NCBI GenBank assembly: GCA_022072095.1
Contig: JAJVIJ010000001.1
Coordinates: 46,456 to 97,797, forward strand
From: Rhodocyclaceae bacterium
GTDB taxonomy: Bacteria; Pseudomonadota; Gammaproteobacteria; Burkholderiales; Rhodocyclaceae
DNA length: 51,342 nt
Reading direction: 5' to 3'
Shown: positions 37,958 through 47,695 of the stretch, piece after piece
How the letters are laid out: each line of letters starts with the position of its first letter
Position numbering within the stretch: the first letter of the stretch is position 1
Made by a program: the position numbers and the translations under genes
The notes under the pieces: model-generated
Seen by the model: the letters and a program-made list of their open reading frames with translations, nothing else
Told to the model about the DNA's origin: nothing
Database searches by the model: none

Positions 37958-39292
37958 ATGATCCGTCCTCGGGGAAACTCCATTTCGCGTCTGCTGCGTT
38001 GGGCGCTCGCCTCTTGTTGCGCGGGGGCGCTGTCGTGGCCACTGGCGGCGCCGGTCACGCGCGACCCCGCCATTCCCGGAAGCCTTGCGGCGCCGGCACT
38101 CAAGTTGCTGCCGCAGGAGTCGCCGGCCTTTGCGCAATTTCGCAAGGGCGTGCAGCATCTTGCGCGCGGCGATCTCGCCGCGGCCGAGGCGGCGTTCAAG
38201 CTCGCGTCCGGCAAGGACGCGCGTCTCGCCGCGCCGCTGATCGGGCTTGCTCACGTCGCCTTGGGGCGCGGCCAAAGCAAGGAGGCCGAGCGCCTGCTGT
38301 CTCGAGCACTCGAGCTGGAACCCGGTTCCGACGAAACCTGGGTCGCATGGGGGCGATTCAAGCGTGCGCAGGGCCAGTTCGCGGACGCCGAAGCGGCGTT
38401 CCGCAAAGCGGTCTCGCTAGGCAATCCGGTGACCGCAAAACTCGAGCTTGGCGATCTGTATCTGACGGACATGCACAAGGTGAGCGCGGCACTGAGCCAG
38501 TTTCGCGAGGCCGCCACCGCCGACGCGAGCAGCGCCGCGGCGCATTACCGCCTGGGGGTGGCGCTGGCGGTGAATAAGCAAGCCCAGGACGCGGTGCAAA
38601 GTTTCGAGCGGGCGGCGTCACTCGCCCCCCGTGACCCGGAACCCGTGCGGGCCATCGGTCGCCTGCAAGCCGAGCAGGGCGATTTCAAGCGTGCGGCGGC
38701 CACTTTCGACCGCGGGCTCGTGATCCGCCCCGATCTGGCGCCGTTGCTCGTCGATCGTGGTGACGTCGCCGCCGCGACCGGCGATTGGGCGTTTGCCGCC
38801 AATTGTTTTCGCAAGGCACTGAACGCTGCGCCCGGGGTCGCCGCGGTCTGGCTCAAACTGGGCCTGGCCGAGGTGCAACTGAAAAATCTGGACGGTGCCG
38901 ACAAGTCGTTCCGCAAGGCCATCGAGCTCGCCCCCAAACAGCCGGAAGCCTATAACAGCCTGGCCTGGCTGCTCGTGGAGAGGAAGGTCAAGCTGGACGA
39001 GGCGCAGCGGCTGGCTGAGGTCGCGGTCCGGCTGGCACCACGCGATACCTCGGCGATCGACACGCTCGCCACCGTGTATCGGGCCCGTGGCGATCACGCG
39101 AAAGCGCTCGAAGTGCTGCTCGGGGCAAGCCAATTGCTACCCGACAGCGCGGCGCTGCAATTGCGTCTGGGCAGCTTCGCAGTGGAGGCCGGAGACAAGG
39201 AACGTGCGCGGCGTGCCTGGGCGCGTGTCTTGGCGCTGGACCCCAAGGGCGAGCAGGGTCGCGAGGCACGCCGGCGCATCGAGGCACTCTAG
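37958..39292 (+). CDS. Exported TPR-repeat protein
   Basis: 444 residues from ATG 37958 (TTG 37946 would add four). A signal peptide or anchor about 14-35 (LRWALASCCAGALSWPLA) precedes about ten tetratricopeptide repeats (for example LGRGQSKEAERLLSRALELEPGS, AQGQFADAEAAFRKAVSLGNP, KQAQDAVQSFERAASLAPRDPE, LDGADKSFRKAIELAPKQPEAYNSLAWLL). The repeats run to the C-terminus. TPR exported proteins are frequent in exosortase/PEP-CTERM genomes and polysaccharide export loci, but this one is half the size of the PEP-CTERM TPR lipoprotein, and linkage rests on adjacency only. Confidence 0.88.
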   Translation: MIRPRGNSISRLLRWALASCCAGALSWPLAAPVTRDPAIPGSLAAPALKLLPQESPAFAQFRKGVQHLARGDLAAAEAAFKLASGKDARLAAPLIGLAHVALGRGQSKEAERLLSRALELEPGSDETWVAWGRFKRAQGQFADAEAAFRKAVSLGNPVTAKLELGDLYLTDMHKVSAALSQFREAATADASSAAAHYRLGVALAVNKQAQDAVQSFERAASLAPRDPEPVRAIGRLQAEQGDFKRAAATFDRGLVIRPDLAPLLVDRGDVAAATGDWAFAANCFRKALNAAPGVAAVWLKLGLAEVQLKNLDGADKSFRKAIELAPKQPEAYNSLAWLLVERKVKLDEAQRLAEVAVRLAPRDTSAIDTLATVYRARGDHAKALEVLLGASQLLPDSAALQLRLGSFAVEAGDKERARRAWARVLALDPKGEQGREARRRIEAL

Positions 39293-39307
39293 GGGGCAGG
39301 TGTCGTG

Positions 39308-39329
39308 CCGCGAGGTCGCAAGCTCGCGG
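39308..39329. terminator. Convergent hairpin between TPR gene and Bug receptor gene
   Basis: Seven-base perfect stem CCGCGAG / CTCGCGG with an 8-base loop in the 89-base gap between the two convergent genes. No T-run follows. Confidence 0.35.
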
Positions 39330-39381
39330 TCCGCGCCTTCGGTCCCGCGCCAGGCCGGACGGTCCGTATGGAAAAGTCCGG

Positions 39382-40359
39382 TCACTCGGGCTTGATGCCG
39401 GCTTCCTTGATGATGCGTGCCCATTTCGGAATGTCCGTGCGCACCAGTGCGCCGAGCTGGCCTGGGCTCATGACGAGCGGCTCGAGACCCTGCTGAGCGA
39501 GGCGCTCGCGGATGTCCGGCAGACCGAGGATGCGGCCGATCTCGGTGTTGAGCTTGTCGACCACTTCGGCGGGCGTGCCTGCCGGCGCGAACACGCCTAG
39601 CCAGCCGGTGAGCTCATAGCCGGGCACGCCGGCTTCGGCCACGGTCGCCACCTCCGGCAACAGGCCGAGCCGCTTGGCGCTGCCTACTCCCAGCGCCTTC
39701 AGCTTGCCGGCCCTGACGTGGGGCAAGGCCGTGACCGTGTCGGTGAACATCATCGAAACCTGGCCCGAGAGCAGGTCGGTCACGCCCTGGGGGTTGCTCT
39801 TGTACTGGACGAGGACGATGTCGATCCCGGCCATGGACTTGAACATCTCGCCGTTGACGCGCGACAGGCTGCTGCCGCCGGCAAAGCTGAGTTTGCCGGG
39901 GTTGGCCTTGGCAAGCTGGATCAATTCCTTGACGTTGCCGACGCCCAGCGACGGGTTGACGACCAGCAGGTTGGCGGCGGTCGCCAGCGCCGCTACGGGC
40001 GCGAAGTCCTTGACCGGGTCGTACGGCAGTTTCGCGAACAGCGCAAGATTGGCGACCTGGGTCGTGTTGCTGGTGAAAAACAGCGTATGGCCATCGGCCG
40101 GCGCCTTCGCGGCGGCCTCGGCAGCGATGACACCGCTCGCGCCCGGCCGATTGTCGACGATCACCTGTTGCCCCCAGGTTTCGGTCATCTTCGCGCCAAC
40201 CAGGCGCGCGAGCACGTCGGTCGCGCTGCCGGCCGAAAACGGCACGATCACGCGGATCGGCTTGGTCGGGTAAGCCTGTGCCGTGGTCATCAAGCCCAGC
40301 AGTCCGGCAACACCGGCGCAGACGTTGATGACGATCGCATTCAACAGCCTTGGACGCAT
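39382..40359 (-). CDS. Bug-family tripartite tricarboxylate transporter receptor
   Basis: 325 residues from ATG 40359, with GAGGAG as ribosome site. Signal peptide about 1-28 (GLLGLMTTAQA). Domain pattern YPTKPIRVIVPFSAGSATDVLARLVGAKMTETWGQQVIVDNRPGASG and a second lobe with GYELTGWLGVFAPAGTP is typical of Bug (TctC) periplasmic receptors that bind carboxylates and other small organic compounds. These are greatly expanded in betaproteobacteria. No tctAB permease genes are near; ligand unknown. Confidence 0.93.
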   Translation of the reverse strand: MRPRLLNAIVINVCAGVAGLLGLMTTAQAYPTKPIRVIVPFSAGSATDVLARLVGAKMTETWGQQVIVDNRPGASGVIAAEAAAKAPADGHTLFFTSNTTQVANLALFAKLPYDPVKDFAPVAALATAANLLVVNPSLGVGNVKELIQLAKANPGKLSFAGGSSLSRVNGEMFKSMAGIDIVLVQYKSNPQGVTDLLSGQVSMMFTDTVTALPHVRAGKLKALGVGSAKRLGLLPEVATVAEAGVPGYELTGWLGVFAPAGTPAEVVDKLNTEIGRILGLPDIRERLAQQGLEPLVMSPGQLGALVRTDIPKWARIIKEAGIKPE

Positions 40360-40572
40360 TGCAGTCTCCTCGAGTGATGGGTCATCGCCCGATGTCGGAC
40401 GATGTCGCGATGATCCCAGAAACGCCATGGAAGGACGCTCGGCCTTGCCACGACCGAATGGACGCTACCCATCGCCACGGCAGGCAGGGGTGCGGCGTCG
40501 CCGGTTCCGTGGCGGTGGCGAACGGGTTCAGAGTATTCTTGAGTGATTGTTGCGAAATGCGTTTGCGAGCTG

Positions 40573-41913
40573 ATGAAATCGAAAGACAAAACGCCAGCGG
40601 TCGGCTTCGTGTCGCTGGGCTGCCCGAAGGCAACCGTCGACGCCGAGCGGATACTGACGCAGTTGCGCGCCGAGGGCTATGCGCTGGCGGCGGACTATGC
40701 GGGTGCGGATCTGGTCGTGGTCAATACCTGTGGCTTCATCGACGCCGCCGTCGAGGAATCGCTCGACGCCATCGGCGAGGCGCTGGCCGAGAGCGGACGC
40801 GTGATCGTCACCGGCTGCCTAGGTGTGCGCACGACGGCCGAGGGTGAAGGCCTGGTGCAAAGTGCGCACCCCAAGGTGCTGGCGGTGACCGGCCCTAACG
40901 ATACCGCGGCGGTGATGCAGGCGGTGCATGCGCATCTGCCGCGGCCGCATGACCCCTACCTGGACCTGCTGCCGCCGCAGGGCATCAAGCTCACGCCGGA
41001 CCATTACGCCTATCTGAAGATTTCGGAGGGCTGCAATCAGCGTTGCAGCTTCTGCATCATCCCGTCGATGCGCGGTGATCTGGTGAGCCGGCCGCTGGCC
41101 GAGGTCATGAACGAGGCCGAGACGCTGGTGCGTGCCGGCGTCAGGGAACTGCTGATCGTGTCGCAGGACACCGGCGCCTACGGTGTCGATCTGCGCTACC
41201 GCACCGGCTTCTGGCGCGGCCGGCCGATGAAAACGCGCATCACCGAGCTGGCACGCGCGCTCGGCGATCTGGGCGTCTGGGTACGGCTGCACTACGTCTA
41301 CCCCTACCCGCATGTGGACGAGTTGCTGCCGCTGATGGCCGAGGGCCGCATCCTGCCCTACCTGGACGTGCCCTTGCAGCACGCCAGTCCGCGCATCCTC
41401 AAGCTGATGCGTCGTCCGGCCAACGTGGACAACACGCTGGAGCGCATCCGGCGCTGGCGGCAGATGGTGCCCGGCCTGGTGTTGCGCAGCACCTTCATCA
41501 CCGGCTTTCCGGGCGAGACCGACGCCGAGTTCGAGGCCTTGCTGGCATTCATCGAGGAAGCCCGTCTGGACCGGGTCGGCTGTTTCAGCTATTCGGACGT
41601 CGAGGGCGCGGCTGCCAACCTGCTGCCGGACCCGGTGCCGGAGGCCGTGCGCGAGGAGCGGCGCCAGTTGTTGCTGGAAACGCAGGCCGCGGTCAGCATC
41701 GAGCGGCTGGAAGCCCGGATCGGCGGCGAGATCGAGGTGCTGGTCGATGCCATCGACGACGACGGCGCCATCGCGCGCACGTATGGTGACGCGCCGGACA
41801 TCGACGGCATCGTGCACGTCAACGATGGCGGCCATCTGACGGTCGGCGAGTTTGCGCGTGTGCGCATCACCGATTGCGACGCACACGATCTGTATGCGGA
41901 GTGCGTGCCATGA
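40573..41913 (+). CDS. rimO: Ribosomal protein S12 methylthiotransferase
   Basis: 446 residues from ATG 40573 ([23 protein letters not shown]). Radical SAM enzyme that methylthiolates Asp89 of S12. First cluster cysteines are in LGCPK, NTCGF and VTGCLG; the radical SAM cluster is CNQRCSFC within [20 protein letters not shown] (about 155-170), and a TRAM-like domain ends the protein. The [20 protein letters not shown] block is also typical. The stop overlaps the next gene by ATGA. Confidence 0.96.
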   Translation: MKSKDKTPAVGFVSLGCPKATVDAERILTQLRAEGYALAADYAGADLVVVNTCGFIDAAVEESLDAIGEALAESGRVIVTGCLGVRTTAEGEGLVQSAHPKVLAVTGPNDTAAVMQAVHAHLPRPHDPYLDLLPPQGIKLTPDHYAYLKISEGCNQRCSFCIIPSMRGDLVSRPLAEVMNEAETLVRAGVRELLIVSQDTGAYGVDLRYRTGFWRGRPMKTRITELARALGDLGVWVRLHYVYPYPHVDELLPLMAEGRILPYLDVPLQHASPRILKLMRRPANVDNTLERIRRWRQMVPGLVLRSTFITGFPGETDAEFEALLAFIEEARLDRVGCFSYSDVEGAAANLLPDPVPEAVREERRQLLLETQAAVSIERLEARIGGEIEVLVDAIDDDGAIARTYGDAPDIDGIVHVNDGGHLTVGEFARVRITDCDAHDLYAECVP

Positions 41914-43334
41914 AACCGGCGGCGCTGATCGAACAGCTATCGGGCCTCATCGGCGCCACCCATGTGCTGAGCGATGCTGCCGAGATGGCGCCCTATGTCA
42001 CCGACTGGCGTGGTCGCTACCATGGTCGGGCCGTGTGCGTGGTGCGCCCGGGCAGTACGCAGGAGGTGGCGGCCGTGGTCGCCGCCTGCCACGCGGCCGG
42101 CCGGCCGATGGTGCCCCAGGGTGGCAATACCGGCCTGTGCGGTGGTGCCACGCCGGACGATCGCGGCGACGCCGTGCTCATCAGCCTCGCCCGCCTGCGT
42201 GCGATCCGCGCGCTCTCGACCGACGAGGACTGCCTGATCGTCGAGGCCGGCTGCACGCTCGCCGAGGTGCGCGCCGCGGCCAGCCGCGCCGGACGCCTGT
42301 TTCCGCTCAGCCTCGCGTCCGAGGGCAGTTGCAGCATCGGCGGCAATCTCGCCACCAATGCCGGGGGTATGCAGGTGCTGCGCTATGGCAACATGCGCGA
42401 GCTGGCCCTGGGGCTCGAGGTCGTGCTGCCGGACGGCCGGGTCTGGCATGGCCTGCGCACGCTGCGCAAGGACAACACCGGCTACGACCTGAAGCACTGG
42501 TTCATCGGTGCCGAGGGCACGCTGGGCATCATCACGGCTGCGGCGCTCAGGCTGTTTCCACTGCCGCGCGCGCGCGCGGTCGCCTGGGTAGGACTCGCCG
42601 AACCCGTCCACGCGCTGCGACTGTTGCAGCGTCTGCGCGATGAGCACGGTGAGCGCGCCAACCTGTTCGAGCTGATCAGCCAGAGCACGCTGGATCTGGT
42701 GTTACGGCATGTCCCGGGCACGCGCGCGCCACTGGCAGGGGCCCATGCCTGGCATGTACTGCTCGAACTCACCGACACGCAGGCGGAGGCCGCACTCGTG
42801 CCGGCGCTCGAAGGCCTGCTCGCCGACGGTCTGGCACAGGGCGTGCTCAGGGATGCCGCGATCGCTCAGAGCGACGCGCAGGCCGCGTCGTGGATCGCCT
42901 TGCGCGAAAACGCCTCGGAGGCGCAAAAGCGCGAGGGGGTCAGCCTCAAGCACGATATCAGCGTGCCGATCGGCGCCGTGCCGATCTTCCTCGCCGAAGC
43001 GGAGCGGCGTCTGCGTGCGCTGCTGCCGGAGCTGCGCATCGTCGCCTTCGGGCACATGGGGGACGGCAATCTGCACTACAACCTGTTTCTCCCTGCCGCC
43101 GGCGACCGTATGCACGCGCAGGTGGACGAGGCCACGGCCGGCGAATCGGTCCAGCGCTGCGTGCACGATCTCGTCGGCGAGCTGTCCGGCAGCATCAGTG
43201 CGGAACATGGGCTAGGCCAGTTGAAGCGCGCCGAGATCCTGCGCTTCAAGAGCCCGATCGAAATGGACTTGATGCACCGCCTGAAGCAGGCGCTCGATCC
43301 GCAGGGGCTGATGAACCCGGGCAAGGTGCTGTAG
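41910..43334 (+). CDS. FAD-binding oxidoreductase, D-2-hydroxyacid dehydrogenase type
   Basis: 474 residues from ATG 41910. VAO/GlcD-family flavoprotein: [34 protein letters not shown] and [33 protein letters not shown] for FAD binding, [18 protein letters not shown], and the catalytic C-terminal [15 protein letters not shown] with [16 protein letters not shown] near residue 440. D-lactate, glycolate or 2-hydroxyglutarate are possible substrates; the sequence does not distinguish them. Coupled to rimO by an ATGA overlap, an unusual pairing. Confidence 0.92.
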   Translation: MKPAALIEQLSGLIGATHVLSDAAEMAPYVTDWRGRYHGRAVCVVRPGSTQEVAAVVAACHAAGRPMVPQGGNTGLCGGATPDDRGDAVLISLARLRAIRALSTDEDCLIVEAGCTLAEVRAAASRAGRLFPLSLASEGSCSIGGNLATNAGGMQVLRYGNMRELALGLEVVLPDGRVWHGLRTLRKDNTGYDLKHWFIGAEGTLGIITAAALRLFPLPRARAVAWVGLAEPVHALRLLQRLRDEHGERANLFELISQSTLDLVLRHVPGTRAPLAGAHAWHVLLELTDTQAEAALVPALEGLLADGLAQGVLRDAAIAQSDAQAASWIALRENASEAQKREGVSLKHDISVPIGAVPIFLAEAERRLRALLPELRIVAFGHMGDGNLHYNLFLPAAGDRMHAQVDEATAGESVQRCVHDLVGELSGSISAEHGLGQLKRAEILRFKSPIEMDLMHRLKQALDPQGLMNPGKVL

Positions 43335-43382
43335 GCGGAGGCGTGCGGCGCGCTCGCTTCCTGCGCTCGGCCGTCGTCGCCC

Positions 43383-44591
43383 TCAGCCGGCGACCAGCGC
43401 GACCTTGGCGAATTTCCGTTTGCCGACCTGTACGATCAGCTCGCGACCCGGTGACAGCTGCAGCGACTTGTCGCTGATCTTCTCGCCATCCAGACGCACC
43501 CCGCCCTGGTCGATCAGCCGCAGCGCTTCCGAGCTGCTCGTGGTGAGTCCGGCAAGCTTCAGCAGCTGCGCGATCGGCAGTGGCGAGGGCAGCACCAGCG
43601 TGATCTCGGGCATGGTTTCGGGCAGCGCGTGGTCGCGAAAGCGGGCCTCGAATGCCGCGCGCGCGCGCTGCCCCGCCTGCGGTCCATGAAAGCGGCCGAC
43701 GAGTTCCAGCGCCAGCTCGATCTTGATGTCGCGCGGGTTGCGACCCTCCCCGGCCTGCCGCCGCAGCACGGCGATCTCGGCAGCGCTGCGGAAGGACAGC
43801 AAATCGAAATAGCGCCACATGAGCTCATCGGATATGGACATCAGCTTGCCGTACATGTCCTCGGCGGCTTCGGTGATGCCGATGTAGTTGCCGAGCGACT
43901 TGGACATCTTGGCGACGCCATCGGTCCCTTCGAGCAAGGGCATGGTGAGCACGACCTGCGGAGTCTGGCCATGCTGCTTTTGCAGCTCGCGCCCGACCAG
44001 CAGATTGAATTTCTGGTCGGTGCCGCCCAGTTCGACGTCGGCGGCCAAGACCACCGAGTCGTAGCCCTGGCACAGCGGATAGAGGAACTCATGGATCGCG
44101 ATCGGCTGGTGCGCGCCAAAGCGCTTGCCGAAATCATCGCGTTCGAGCATGCGCGCGACCGTATAGCGTGCCGCGAGACGGATCAGGCCGTCGGCACCCA
44201 GCGGCGCCATCCACTCCGAATTGAAGCGGATCTCGGTGCGCTCCGGATCGAGGATCTTGAACACCTGTTCCTGGTAGGTGAGCGCGTTGGCGCGAATGGC
44301 CTCAGCGGTCAGCGGTGGTCGGGTCGCGTTGCGCCCGGTCGGGTCGCCGATCATGCCGGTGAAATCGCCGACGAGGAAAATCACCTGATGACCCAGCTCC
44401 TGAAACTGCCTGAGCTTGTTGATCAATACGGTATGGCCGAGATGCAGGTCGGCCGCGGTCGGGTCGAAACCCGCCTTGATGCGGAGCGGGCGGCCGAGTC
44501 CGAGTTTCTGTTTGAATTCGCTCTCGAGCAGCAGCTCGTCGGCGCCGCGCGCGAGCTGCGCGATCTGGGCATCGGGATCGTGGTCGGACAT
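43383..44591 (-). CDS. tyrS: Tyrosyl-tRNA synthetase
   Basis: 402 residues. Class I synthetase with HIGH-type ADLHLGHTV (about residues 47-55), tyrosine pocket [22 protein letters not shown] loop in [10 protein letters not shown] (about 228), and a C-terminal S4 RNA-binding domain (about 335-400) including [14 protein letters not shown]. Belongs to the TyrS type common in betaproteobacteria. Divergent from the M23 peptidase gene. Confidence 0.96.
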   Translation of the reverse strand: MSDHDPDAQIAQLARGADELLLESEFKQKLGLGRPLRIKAGFDPTAADLHLGHTVLINKLRQFQELGHQVIFLVGDFTGMIGDPTGRNATRPPLTAEAIRANALTYQEQVFKILDPERTEIRFNSEWMAPLGADGLIRLAARYTVARMLERDDFGKRFGAHQPIAIHEFLYPLCQGYDSVVLAADVELGGTDQKFNLLVGRELQKQHGQTPQVVLTMPLLEGTDGVAKMSKSLGNYIGITEAAEDMYGKLMSISDELMWRYFDLLSFRSAAEIAVLRRQAGEGRNPRDIKIELALELVGRFHGPQAGQRARAAFEARFRDHALPETMPEITLVLPSPLPIAQLLKLAGLTTSSSEALRLIDQGGVRLDGEKISDKSLQLSPGRELIVQVGKRKFAKVALVAG

Positions 44592-44720
44592 GCGAAAGGT
44601 CGGCGGCGGTAGTGGTAATGAATTGGGGAATTGGGGAGTTGGGCTGAGTCAGATCTCGGTGAGGGCCAGGCAAGCCGCGAAGGCAGGAACAAGGGCCGGA
44701 AAGCGCGTCTAGTCGTAGGT

Positions 44721-44748
44721 TTGTCGCAGCCGTGATCTTTGTTACACT
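44721..44748 (+). promoter_or_regulatory. Candidate sigma-70 promoter of the M23 peptidase-anmK genes
   Basis: TTGTCG (44721-44726) and TACACT (44743-44748) are spaced by 16 bases and lie 31 bases upstream of the ATG. Ribosome site GAGGA follows. Confidence 0.5.
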
Positions 44749-44778
44749 GCCGCGTCTTTTTGAGGATAGCGGCCAAGA

Positions 44779-46140
44779 ATGATAAATCACCTGCCTGACC
44801 TCGGCGACATTCGGCGCAAGCGCCTGGGCAAGGTCGGTATGGCGCTGCTGGCTTCGCTGGGCATGGTCACCGCATTCGCCGTAGCCCCGGAACTCGCCAG
44901 CATCAAGCCCGAGCAGGCGTGGGTCGTGGAGTCCATCGCGGTGCAGGCGAGGATCGCGGACGCAGCCGGCGTTGGCGAAGTCTCGGCAGTCTCCACCTCC
45001 GGCACGCCGACCACGGCGGCACCTTCTTCCGCGCCGTATTTCGTTCGCGAGGAGCGGATCCTTTCCGGGGACACGATCGCGCGCGTGTTCCAGCGCATGG
45101 ATATCGACGATGCCGCGGCGCTCGCGTTTCTGCGTACCGATCGTGCGGCCATGCGCATCGTCAGCTATCTGAAATCCGGGCGCAACCTGCAGGCGCAGGT
45201 CGATGCAGCGGGCCGGGTCATGGCCTTGTATCTGGTGGTGGGAGCCGATGAGCGTGCGCTCGGCATTCGTCGCGAGGGCGAGGGCTTCGTGGTCTTCGAC
45301 GAAAAACTGCAAACCGAGACGTTCCTGACTGTGCGTGCCGGCGAAATCCGCGCTTCCTTGTTCGGTGCAACCGACGATCTGGGCATTCCGGATGGGGTTG
45401 CGGTCAAGATCGCGGAGATATTCGGTTCCGAAATCGACTTTCACCGCGACCTGAAACGCGGCGACCGTTTCTCCGTCGTCTATGAAACAGTGATGCATCA
45501 TGGCCGGCCTTTCCGCTCCGGGCGCGTGCTCGCGGCCGAGTTCACGAACAACGGCAAGACCTACCGTGCGTTCTACAACGACCGTGGCGACGGTAGCGGC
45601 GACTACTACACCGACGAGGGCAACAACCTGCGCAAGGCCTTCCTGCGATCGCCACTCGAGTTTTCGCGGGTCACGTCCGGATTCGGCCTGCGCCTGCATC
45701 CGATCCACGGAACTTGGCGCGCGCACAAGGGTGTCGATTACGGTGCGCCCACCGGTACGCGGGTATTGGCCACGGCCGACGGCAAGGTCGAAGAGGCCGG
45801 CAACAAGGGGGGCTACGGAAAAATGGTGCTGCTGCGCCACCAGGGCAAGTACGCGACCGCGTATGCGCATCTGAGCGGGATCGCGGCCGGACTGCGCGCC
45901 GGCCAGACGGTGCGCCAGGGCCAGGTCATCGGCTATGTCGGCAGCACCGGCTGGGCGACCGGACCGCACCTGCACTATGAATTTCGCATCGATGGCGTTC
46001 ATCAGAACCCGCTCGCGGTGGCGCTGCCGACGGCGGTGCCGCTGTCCAGGACGGAAAAGACCGAATTCATGCAGCGGACGGCGTCGCTGCGCACCCATGT
46101 GGCGATGGTACGTGGCCGAGTGGTCGGCTCGGCGGATTGA
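44779..46140 (+). CDS. LytM-type M23 peptidoglycan endopeptidase
   Basis: 453 residues. One N-terminal membrane anchor (about 20-38), a linker, an OapA/LysM-like region (about 90-160, ILSGDTIARVFQRMDIDDA), a middle domain, and a C-terminal M23 lysostaphin fold (about 305-405). Zinc ligands are in GFGLRLHPIHGTWRAHKGVDYGAP (His and Asp), and HLHYEFRIDG, with both characteristic motifs intact, so it should be an active DD-endopeptidase. It is coupled to anmK by a TTGA overlap, matching cell-wall turnover. Family order tyrS-M23-anmK is common in this group. Confidence 0.94.
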   Translation: MINHLPDLGDIRRKRLGKVGMALLASLGMVTAFAVAPELASIKPEQAWVVESIAVQARIADAAGVGEVSAVSTSGTPTTAAPSSAPYFVREERILSGDTIARVFQRMDIDDAAALAFLRTDRAAMRIVSYLKSGRNLQAQVDAAGRVMALYLVVGADERALGIRREGEGFVVFDEKLQTETFLTVRAGEIRASLFGATDDLGIPDGVAVKIAEIFGSEIDFHRDLKRGDRFSVVYETVMHHGRPFRSGRVLAAEFTNNGKTYRAFYNDRGDGSGDYYTDEGNNLRKAFLRSPLEFSRVTSGFGLRLHPIHGTWRAHKGVDYGAPTGTRVLATADGKVEEAGNKGGYGKMVLLRHQGKYATAYAHLSGIAAGLRAGQTVRQGQVIGYVGSTGWATGPHLHYEFRIDGVHQNPLAVALPTAVPLSRTEKTEFMQRTASLRTHVAMVRGRVVGSAD

Positions 46141-47255
46141 GCGCAGGGCCTGAGCCTGGCGGGCTGTATGTCGGGCTGATGTCCGGCACCAGCCTGGATG
46201 GTGTGGATGCGGCGCTTTGCGACCTTCGTTCCGGACTGGTGCTGCTGCGCACGCACTATCAGGCTTTCACCGAGGGACTGCGCGACGAATTGCTCGCGCT
46301 GCACTGGGTCGGCCATGACGAACTCGGGCGTGCGGCGAGCGTGGCCAACCGGCTCGCGGACCTGTACGCGCAATCGGTCGAGGGTTTGCTCGCCGACGCG
46401 GGCATCGGGCGTGGCGAGATCGCTGCCATCGGTTGCCACGGACAGACGATACGGCACCGTCCGCGGTGTGGCTACAGCCTGCAACTGAACAACCCTTCGC
46501 GGCTCGCCGAGCGGACCGGACTCACCGTGGTCGCCGACTTCCGCAATCGCGACATCGCAGCCGGTGGGCAAGGCGCGCCGCTGGTCCCGGCCTTCCATGA
46601 AGCCGTTTTCAGGGATCGTGACGAGACGCGTGCCGTGGTCAATATCGGTGGCATCGCTAACGTCACGCTGATTCCGCCCGCGGCACAAGCGTTTGCGCCG
46701 ACACGCGGTTTCGATTGTGGGCCGGGCAACATGTTGATGGACGCCTGGTGCCGTGAGCACACGGGTCAGTCTTTCGATTGCGATGGCCGCTGGGCGGCGT
46801 CGGGCCGCGTCCCGCAGGGCTTGCTGGCGGCGATGCAGGCGCACCCGTTCTTTGCGGCGACACCGCCGAAGAGTTGCGGCCGCGAAGATTTTTCGATCGA
46901 CTGGCTGCACGGCCTGCAGCCGTCGCGTTTCCGTCCGGAGGATGTCCAGGCAAGTCTCTTGGAGCTGACCGCATGGAGCATAGCCCAGGCGGTCGGCGTG
47001 GATGCAAAGCCGCCCGCGCAGGTGCTGCTGTGCGGCGGCGGCACCCACAACGCCCAGCTGCGCACGCGTCTGGCCGAGCTGATGCCGGATAGCCGAGTGA
47101 ATACCACCGCCGTGGCAGGACTCGATCCCGATTGGGTCGAGGCCTGTGCCTTTGCCTGGCTCGCCAGCCAGACCATGGCTGGCCGGCCTGGCAACCTGCC
47201 TGACGTGACCGGCGCGAGCGGACCGCGCGTGCTGGGCGCGATCTACCCGGCATGA
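46137..47255 (+). CDS. anmK: Anhydro-N-acetylmuramic acid kinase
   Basis: 372 residues from TTG 46137, in a TTGA overlap with the M23 peptidase stop. Phosphorylates anhMurNAc released in peptidoglycan recycling. Family motifs: YVGLMSGTSLDGVDAAL (about 11-27), IGCHGQTIRHRP, NPSRLAERTGLTVVADFRNRDIAAGGQGAPLVPAFHE, VVNIGGIANVT, FDCGPGNMLMDAW and LCGGGTHNAQLRTRL. No ATG lies early enough to include YVGLMSG in a full-length product, so the TTG is accepted. Confidence 0.95.
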   Translation: MSAGPEPGGLYVGLMSGTSLDGVDAALCDLRSGLVLLRTHYQAFTEGLRDELLALHWVGHDELGRAASVANRLADLYAQSVEGLLADAGIGRGEIAAIGCHGQTIRHRPRCGYSLQLNNPSRLAERTGLTVVADFRNRDIAAGGQGAPLVPAFHEAVFRDRDETRAVVNIGGIANVTLIPPAAQAFAPTRGFDCGPGNMLMDAWCREHTGQSFDCDGRWAASGRVPQGLLAAMQAHPFFAATPPKSCGREDFSIDWLHGLQPSRFRPEDVQASLLELTAWSIAQAVGVDAKPPAQVLLCGGGTHNAQLRTRLAELMPDSRVNTTAVAGLDPDWVEACAFAWLASQTMAGRPGNLPDVTGASGPRVLGAIYPA

Positions 47256-47614
47256 AGCGGTCGGCGGTGATCCCGGCGCAGCGCTGCAAGCGCAGTCGGC
47301 GCATGCATTGGCGGCCCGCGATGCTGGCCGTGTTCGTGCTGTGGTTCCAGTTTGCCGCACTCGCGCATGCGGCCACTCACTGGGCTGGCGCGGGCGAACA
47401 CGATGAGGGCTCGCCCCCGCCTCACGGCGTGTGCATCGCTTGTGTCGCCTACGCCGCGGCCGGCTCGGCACCGCCCCCCGCTGCCATCGCATTACCGATT
47501 TTTCGGGCAGCTGTCTCGTCGTTTCCCGCGATCGAATACCACCGCGAATGTCGGCAGGCGTTCCCGGCCTATCGTTCGCGCGCCCCTCCCGTTCCGCCCG
47601 GGTCATCGTTCTGA
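47252..47614 (+). CDS. Small exported protein with CxxC motif (DUF2946-like)
   Basis: 120 residues. Overlaps anmK by ATGA. Basic N-terminus and hydrophobic segment about 24-40 (MLAVFVLWFQFAALAHA) look like a signal peptide. The mature protein has GVCIACVAYAAAGSAPP (CxxC about 62) and His-rich stretches (THWAGAGEHDEG). This recalls the DUF2946 family, whose members share a short CxxC segment and often accompany metal-uptake genes; here it precedes a porin and znuA. A metal-binding role is inferred. Confidence 0.55.
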   Translation: MKRSAVIPAQRCKRSRRMHWRPAMLAVFVLWFQFAALAHAATHWAGAGEHDEGSPPPHGVCIACVAYAAAGSAPPPAAIALPIFRAAVSSFPAIEYHRECRQAFPAYRSRAPPVPPGSSF

Positions 47615-47621
47615 CCGACGT

Positions 47622-47644
47622 GCCCGGCACAGATCGTGCCGGGC
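47622..47644. terminator. GC-rich hairpin between small CxxC gene and porin
   Basis: Nine-base perfect stem GCCCGGCAC / GTGCCGGGC (47622-47630 with 47636-47644) with a 5-base loop, eight bases after the stop at 47614. No T-run follows. It may set the ratio between anmK-small protein and the porin-znu transcripts. Confidence 0.45.
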
Positions 47645-47695
47645 GGGCCAACTTGGATCGGCGCCTGGGCGCGCCGGTACCGACGGGAGACATTC

